Source of the DNA: an uncultured Porphyromonadaceae bacterium
GTDB taxonomy: Bacteria > Bacteroidota > Bacteroidia > Bacteroidales > Muribaculaceae
Direction: 5' to 3'
NCBI GenBank assembly: GCA_947176205.1
Contig: CAMWPX010000003.1
Span: 1 to 38,465 of the forward strand
DNA length: 38,465 nucleotides
Made by a program: the position numbers and the translations under genes. A model generated the notes under the pieces. The model did no database searches. It worked only from the letters and a program-made list of their open reading frames with translations, and was not told the origin of the DNA. Of this stretch, positions 34,779-38,465 are shown one piece after another (positions within the stretch are counted from its first letter, which is position 1; each line of letters opens with the position of its first letter).

Positions 34779-35780
34779 ATGTCACGACTTGTTTACGCTA
34801 TAATCGCCACAGCTTTATGCGGATGTTCGGCTACGTCAGGGTCAACGTCGACAGCTGATGCGGTGGCTCAGGATGATACCTTGGTGCATGCCGTTTCCAC
34901 GCCGGTATTTGATGCCGACAGCGCTTACTCCCATGTGGCGCGTCAGGTGGCTTTCGGACCGCGGGTGCCCGGCTCGGATGCCAACCGCTTGTGCCGGGAA
35001 TACCTCGTAGGCGAATTTAAGGCATACGGTGCCGACACTGTGCTGACACAAAGTTTTGAGGCTACGGCATGGGATGGCAAGCGGCTTCCGCTTGTCAACA
35101 TCATGGCGAGCTATAATCCCGATGCGGCTAAACGCATAGTCATAGCAGCGCATTATGATACACGCCCGTGGGCCGATAATGAAGCTGACCCTCAAAGCCG
35201 GTTCAAACCTATAGATGGCGCTAACGATGGTGCCAGCGGGGTGGGAGTTATAATGGAACTTGCCCGGCTGATGGGCATGCAGTCGCCGCGCGTAGGTGTG
35301 GATTTGCTGCTTGTCGACGGTGAGGATTACGGTTGGTCGGAGGAAATAGCCGATATTCCTGTAAAGGATTCGGACGAGACATGGTGTCTGGGGTCACGTT
35401 ATTGGGCTAAGAACATGCCGTACAAGTCGGCAGTGCGTCCGGCCTACGGTGTAGTGCTCGATATGGTGGGCGGCACTGACGCCCGGTTTCATAGGGAAAT
35501 ACTTTCAGATTATTTTGCCCGTGATATAGTGGATAAATTATGGGCTGCCGCGGCTCGGGCGGGTGCGTCCGACAGATTTGTGAATCAGCCCGGAAGTTCG
35601 GTCAACGATGACCATATACCGCTTAATCAGGCGGGAATACCCACCGTTGACGTGATAGAATACCGTCAGGGCGGATTCAGCCCTACGTGGCACACTCATG
35701 CCGATAATCTTGCCAATATCGACCCCGCTACTCTCGGCGCAGTAGGGCAGGCTATTTGTGAACTTATTTATAACGAATGA
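34779..35780 (+). CDS. M28 family zinc protein, glutaminyl-peptide cyclotransferase (QC)-like lipoprotein
   Basis: Lipobox ALCGC; AAHYDTRPWAD, DGANDGASGVGVIMELARLM, LLLVDGEDYG, DMVGG and WHTHADN metal/active-site motifs. Start trimmed from 34752. Confidence 0.85.
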   Translation: MSRLVYAIIATALCGCSATSGSTSTADAVAQDDTLVHAVSTPVFDADSAYSHVARQVAFGPRVPGSDANRLCREYLVGEFKAYGADTVLTQSFEATAWDGKRLPLVNIMASYNPDAAKRIVIAAHYDTRPWADNEADPQSRFKPIDGANDGASGVGVIMELARLMGMQSPRVGVDLLLVDGEDYGWSEEIADIPVKDSDETWCLGSRYWAKNMPYKSAVRPAYGVVLDMVGGTDARFHREILSDYFARDIVDKLWAAAARAGASDRFVNQPGSSVNDDHIPLNQAGIPTVDVIEYRQGGFSPTWHTHADNLANIDPATLGAVGQAICELIYNE

Positions 35781-35807
35781 TTTAGTGAGGCTTTAATACT
35801 GAAAGAT

Positions 35808-36239
35808 ATGACTATTGACCAGATACAGGATGAGATAATAGATGAATTTTCGGAAGTGGATGACTGGCTTGACCGCTATGCCATGATTATAGATATGGGT
35901 AACTCACTTCCTCCTATTGAAGAAAAATACAAGACTCCACAGCATTTGATAGAAGGATGCCAGAGCCGTGTGTGGCTTAATGCCGAAGAACGTGACGGTA
36001 AGGTGTATTTCACCGCCGATTCGGATGCCATCATAGTGAAAGGTATAATATCGATGCTTATAAAGGTGCTCAACGGGCACACTCCCCGTGAAATCATAGA
36101 TGCAAATCTTTATTTCATAGAGCGCATAGGGCTTGCCGAGAATCTGTCGCCTACACGAAGCAACGGTCTACTCGCCATGGTAAAGCAGATGCGGCTCTAT
36201 GCAGTGGCTCTCGATGCACGCGACCGACTAAACGGATAA
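35808..36239 (+). CDS. sufE: SufE family Fe-S cluster assembly protein
   Basis: DEFSEVDDWLDRYAMIIDMGNSLPPIEEKYKTPQHLIEGCQSRVWL: SufE motif with catalytic Cys in GCQS. Confidence 0.93.
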   Translation: MTIDQIQDEIIDEFSEVDDWLDRYAMIIDMGNSLPPIEEKYKTPQHLIEGCQSRVWLNAEERDGKVYFTADSDAIIVKGIISMLIKVLNGHTPREIIDANLYFIERIGLAENLSPTRSNGLLAMVKQMRLYAVALDARDRLNG

Positions 36240-36266
36240 ATCAATCAATTCAAATAATTATTCCTT

Positions 36267-38000
36267 ATGTTCAAAAACCAACCCAAAGGGCTGTATGTGC
36301 TGGCACTTGCCAATACCGGCGAGCGCTTCGGTTATTACACCATGCTGGCTATACTACTGCTCTTCCTTCAGGCAAAATTTGCCTTCAGCACCGCAACCGC
36401 GGGCTTTATCTATTCAACATTTCTTGCGCTGGTCTACTTTATGCCCATGATCGGCGGCTGGATTGCTGACAAGTGGAATTTTCAGAAGACGGTGACCCTC
36501 GGCATCATAGTGATGTTCCTCGGTTATCTCGTGATGTCCATCCCTACTGAGCGCGGCGCTACCACTTCACTCATCATCATGCTCGGGGCTCTGCTGCTGA
36601 TATCGTGCGGTACGGGTCTGTTCAAGGGTAATCTTCAGGTGATGGTAGGTGACCTTTATAATGACCCCCGCTACTCCGATAAGCGCGATGTGGCGTTCTC
36701 GCTTTTCTACATGGCTATCAATATCGGTGCGATGTTTGCTCCATCGGTGACTGAGAAATTATGTAATGTGGCTCTTTCATCAAAAGGTCTTGTATATGAC
36801 CCGGCTCTGCCCAGTCTGTGCAACAAGATTCTTGCCGGTGAAGGGAATGCCGAGATAACTTCCACCCTCACACAAAAAGCTGCCGAACTTCACATGTCGG
36901 TAGGCGAGAGCATCGATGCTTTTGCCGCTAACTATATGGATACTATTTCTGTGGGCTATTCCTACGCTTTTGCTGTGGCATGCCTTTCGATGGTGGTATC
37001 ATTTATTATCTATAAGCTTGGCGCCCGGACTTACAATGGTGTTTCTGATAAGAAGGCTGCTTCCAATGCTGAAGCTGCACCTGTAAAGGAACTTTCACCC
37101 GCGCAGACCCGCAGCCGCATCACGGCTCTGCTTCTGGTGTTTGCCGTAGTGATATTCTTTTGGATGGTATTCCATCAGAATGGTGCTACCCTGACAAAAT
37201 TTGCCGAAGTATTCACTACGACAGAAGGTGGCGGCTGGACCCGCATTATGTTTAATGTATGGGCGCTTGCCATTGTCGTGGTGGCTGTGTACGCAATATT
37301 TAATCTGTTTCAGAGCAAAAAGACTCTCAGCCGCGTTATTTCCGGTGTATTGATTGTGGCATCGGCAGTAGGCATCTACTTCTTCTATGACTCGACTCCC
37401 GACCCCGTAACCGGATTGCAGCCTCAGATATTCCAGCAGTTCAATCCATTCTACGTGGTGGCACTTACTCCCTTCTCAGTGGCTATCTTCGCATGGCTTG
37501 CCAAACGTAAGAAAGAGCCTTCGGCTCCCCGAAAGATAGGTTACGGTATGATAGTGGCTGCCGTGGCGTTCCTTATCATGTGTATCGGTTCTATCGGGCT
37601 GGGTGTAGCTCCTCAGGAAGGTCAGGCTGATGAAAATCTTCTTGTTACTCCTAATCTGCTTATCGGCACATATCTTGTGCTCACCTTTGCTGAGCTGTTG
37701 CTCTCGCCCATGGGTATTTCATTTGTGTCAAAAGTAGCCCCTCCCAAGTACAAAGGTGCTATGATGGGCTGCTGGTTTGGTGCAACCGCTATCGGTAACT
37801 ACCTCGTGGTCATTCCCACCTTATTGTGGAACAAAATTGATGTAGCTGTGCTTTGGGGTATCTTAATAGTAATCTGTCTGATTTCCGCATCATTCATCTT
37901 CTTTATGATGAAGCGACTCGAGGCCGCTACTTCCGATGATGATTCTGCTACTGCAGTACCGGCTGATGCCCTCGAAACAGTAGAGGACGACGCTATCTGA
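36267..38000 (+). CDS. POT/PTR family proton-dependent oligopeptide transporter
   Basis: 577 aa, about 12-14 TM; ANTGERFGYYTMLAILLLFLQ and GTGLFKGNLQVMVGDLY...DVAFSLFYMAINIGAMFAP signatures. Confidence 0.93.
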   Translation: MFKNQPKGLYVLALANTGERFGYYTMLAILLLFLQAKFAFSTATAGFIYSTFLALVYFMPMIGGWIADKWNFQKTVTLGIIVMFLGYLVMSIPTERGATTSLIIMLGALLLISCGTGLFKGNLQVMVGDLYNDPRYSDKRDVAFSLFYMAINIGAMFAPSVTEKLCNVALSSKGLVYDPALPSLCNKILAGEGNAEITSTLTQKAAELHMSVGESIDAFAANYMDTISVGYSYAFAVACLSMVVSFIIYKLGARTYNGVSDKKAASNAEAAPVKELSPAQTRSRITALLLVFAVVIFFWMVFHQNGATLTKFAEVFTTTEGGGWTRIMFNVWALAIVVVAVYAIFNLFQSKKTLSRVISGVLIVASAVGIYFFYDSTPDPVTGLQPQIFQQFNPFYVVALTPFSVAIFAWLAKRKKEPSAPRKIGYGMIVAAVAFLIMCIGSIGLGVAPQEGQADENLLVTPNLLIGTYLVLTFAELLLSPMGISFVSKVAPPKYKGAMMGCWFGATAIGNYLVVIPTLLWNKIDVAVLWGILIVICLISASFIFFMMKRLEAATSDDDSATAVPADALETVEDDAI

Positions 38001-38029
38001 TTTTTCCAAGTAGAATATATATGTGTTAT

Positions 38030-38065
38030 CTCCCTGCCGAAATTGTGTCGGCAGGGAGTTTTTTT
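38030..38065 (+). terminator. Rho-independent terminator after the POT transporter
   Basis: CTCCCTGCCGA-AATTGTG-TCGGCAGGGAG perfect 11-bp stem, then TTTTTTT. Confidence 0.92.
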
Positions 38066-38125
38066 GAACCTGATAGCCCATGAGATTGTTTTCATAGCAT
38101 AATAATCAACTTAAAAATCTGCCAT

Positions 38126-38272
38126 ATGTTCAGTTTCAGCCTTCATCATGTGATATTCTTATTTTCAGTCATAACTGTAGTGTTTGTCAGCGTTATAGCA
38201 GGAGCGTTGGTCAACCGTAGGCTTGCCCGTATCGCATTACGAAGCTCATCGGCACACCGTGGCGCAAAATAA
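38126..38272 (+). CDS. Possible 48-aa small membrane protein
   Basis: MFSFSLHHVIFLFSVITVVFVSVIAGALVNRRLARIALRSSSAHRGAK; one TM helix followed by a basic tail; below the ORF-track size cutoff. Confidence 0.35.
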   Translation: MFSFSLHHVIFLFSVITVVFVSVIAGALVNRRLARIALRSSSAHRGAK

Positions 38273-38286
38273 ACCCGCTGAAAAAA

Positions 38287-38317
38287 TTTGGTTATTGAAA
38301 AAAAAACATTACTTTTG
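38287..38317 (+). promoter_or_regulatory. Promoter of tRNA-Ser
   Basis: TTTG (38287-38290), 19-nt gap, TACTTTTG (38310-38317). Confidence 0.75.
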
Positions 38318-38371
38318 CATTGTGAAAACGGATAATACGTTTTTACATTGCTTTTTTCTTAATCTAAAACT

Positions 38372-38461
38372 GGAGAGGTGGGTGAGTGGCTGAAACCACC
38401 AGTTTGCTAAACTGACGTAGGAGCAATCCTACCACGAGTTCGAATCTCGTCCTCTCCGCCA
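38372..38461 (+). tRNA. tRNA-Ser (anticodon GCT), encoded CCA
   Basis: GGAGAGG...CCTCTCC acceptor stem, anticodon loop agttt-GCT-aaact (38406-38408), long variable arm (GTAGGAGCAATCCTAC), T-arm ACGAG-TTCGAAT-CTCGT, discriminator G then CCA. Confidence 0.95.
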
Positions 38462-38465
38462 AACA

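Noticed and set aside
38372-38461. tRNA-Ser as an integration boundary for a mobile element
   Set aside because: No integrase beside it and no duplicated tRNA 3' end recognised in the window; the sequence beyond is not available.
1-38465. CRISPR arrays, rRNA genes, insertion sequences
   Set aside because: No spaced direct-repeat arrays, rRNA-like sequence or transposase ORFs were seen; the only sizeable nucleotide repeat I found is the lipoprotein duplication.

Overview
The window is a Bacteroidales-type chromosomal segment, probably Muribaculaceae-like. That placement is inferred from TTTG-N19/20-TAnnTTTG promoters and protein families; no database search was possible. From left to right it contains: a truncated M3 metallopeptidase (Dcp-like); an endo/exonuclease/phosphatase protein and two tandem rhomboid proteases; HU and a tyrosine recombinase; a long minus-strand outer-membrane biogenesis run (LptD-like, TamB-like, TamA/TamL-like lipoprotein, large lipoprotein, DUF5723-like protein, SASA-type esterase); ilvE, an HD-domain protein and a peptidoglycan amidase; a YtrA/GntR-regulated ABC operon headed by an overlooked 62-aa ORF with a perfect 9-bp inverted-repeat operator candidate; an accessory locus made of a C10 (SpeB/streptopain-like) cysteine protease followed by a mosaic tandem duplication of two small lipoprotein families, one copy carrying a nonsense codon; a MINPP-like phosphatase; a TPR protein; a GH36-like multidomain secreted protein; a glutaminyl-cyclase-like M28 protein; SufE; a POT transporter; and tRNA-Ser(GCT). 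The best candidate for an under-described system is the C10 protease plus paired surface-lipoprotein cassette (25.6-29.3 kb), followed by the ABC operon with its leading small protein.
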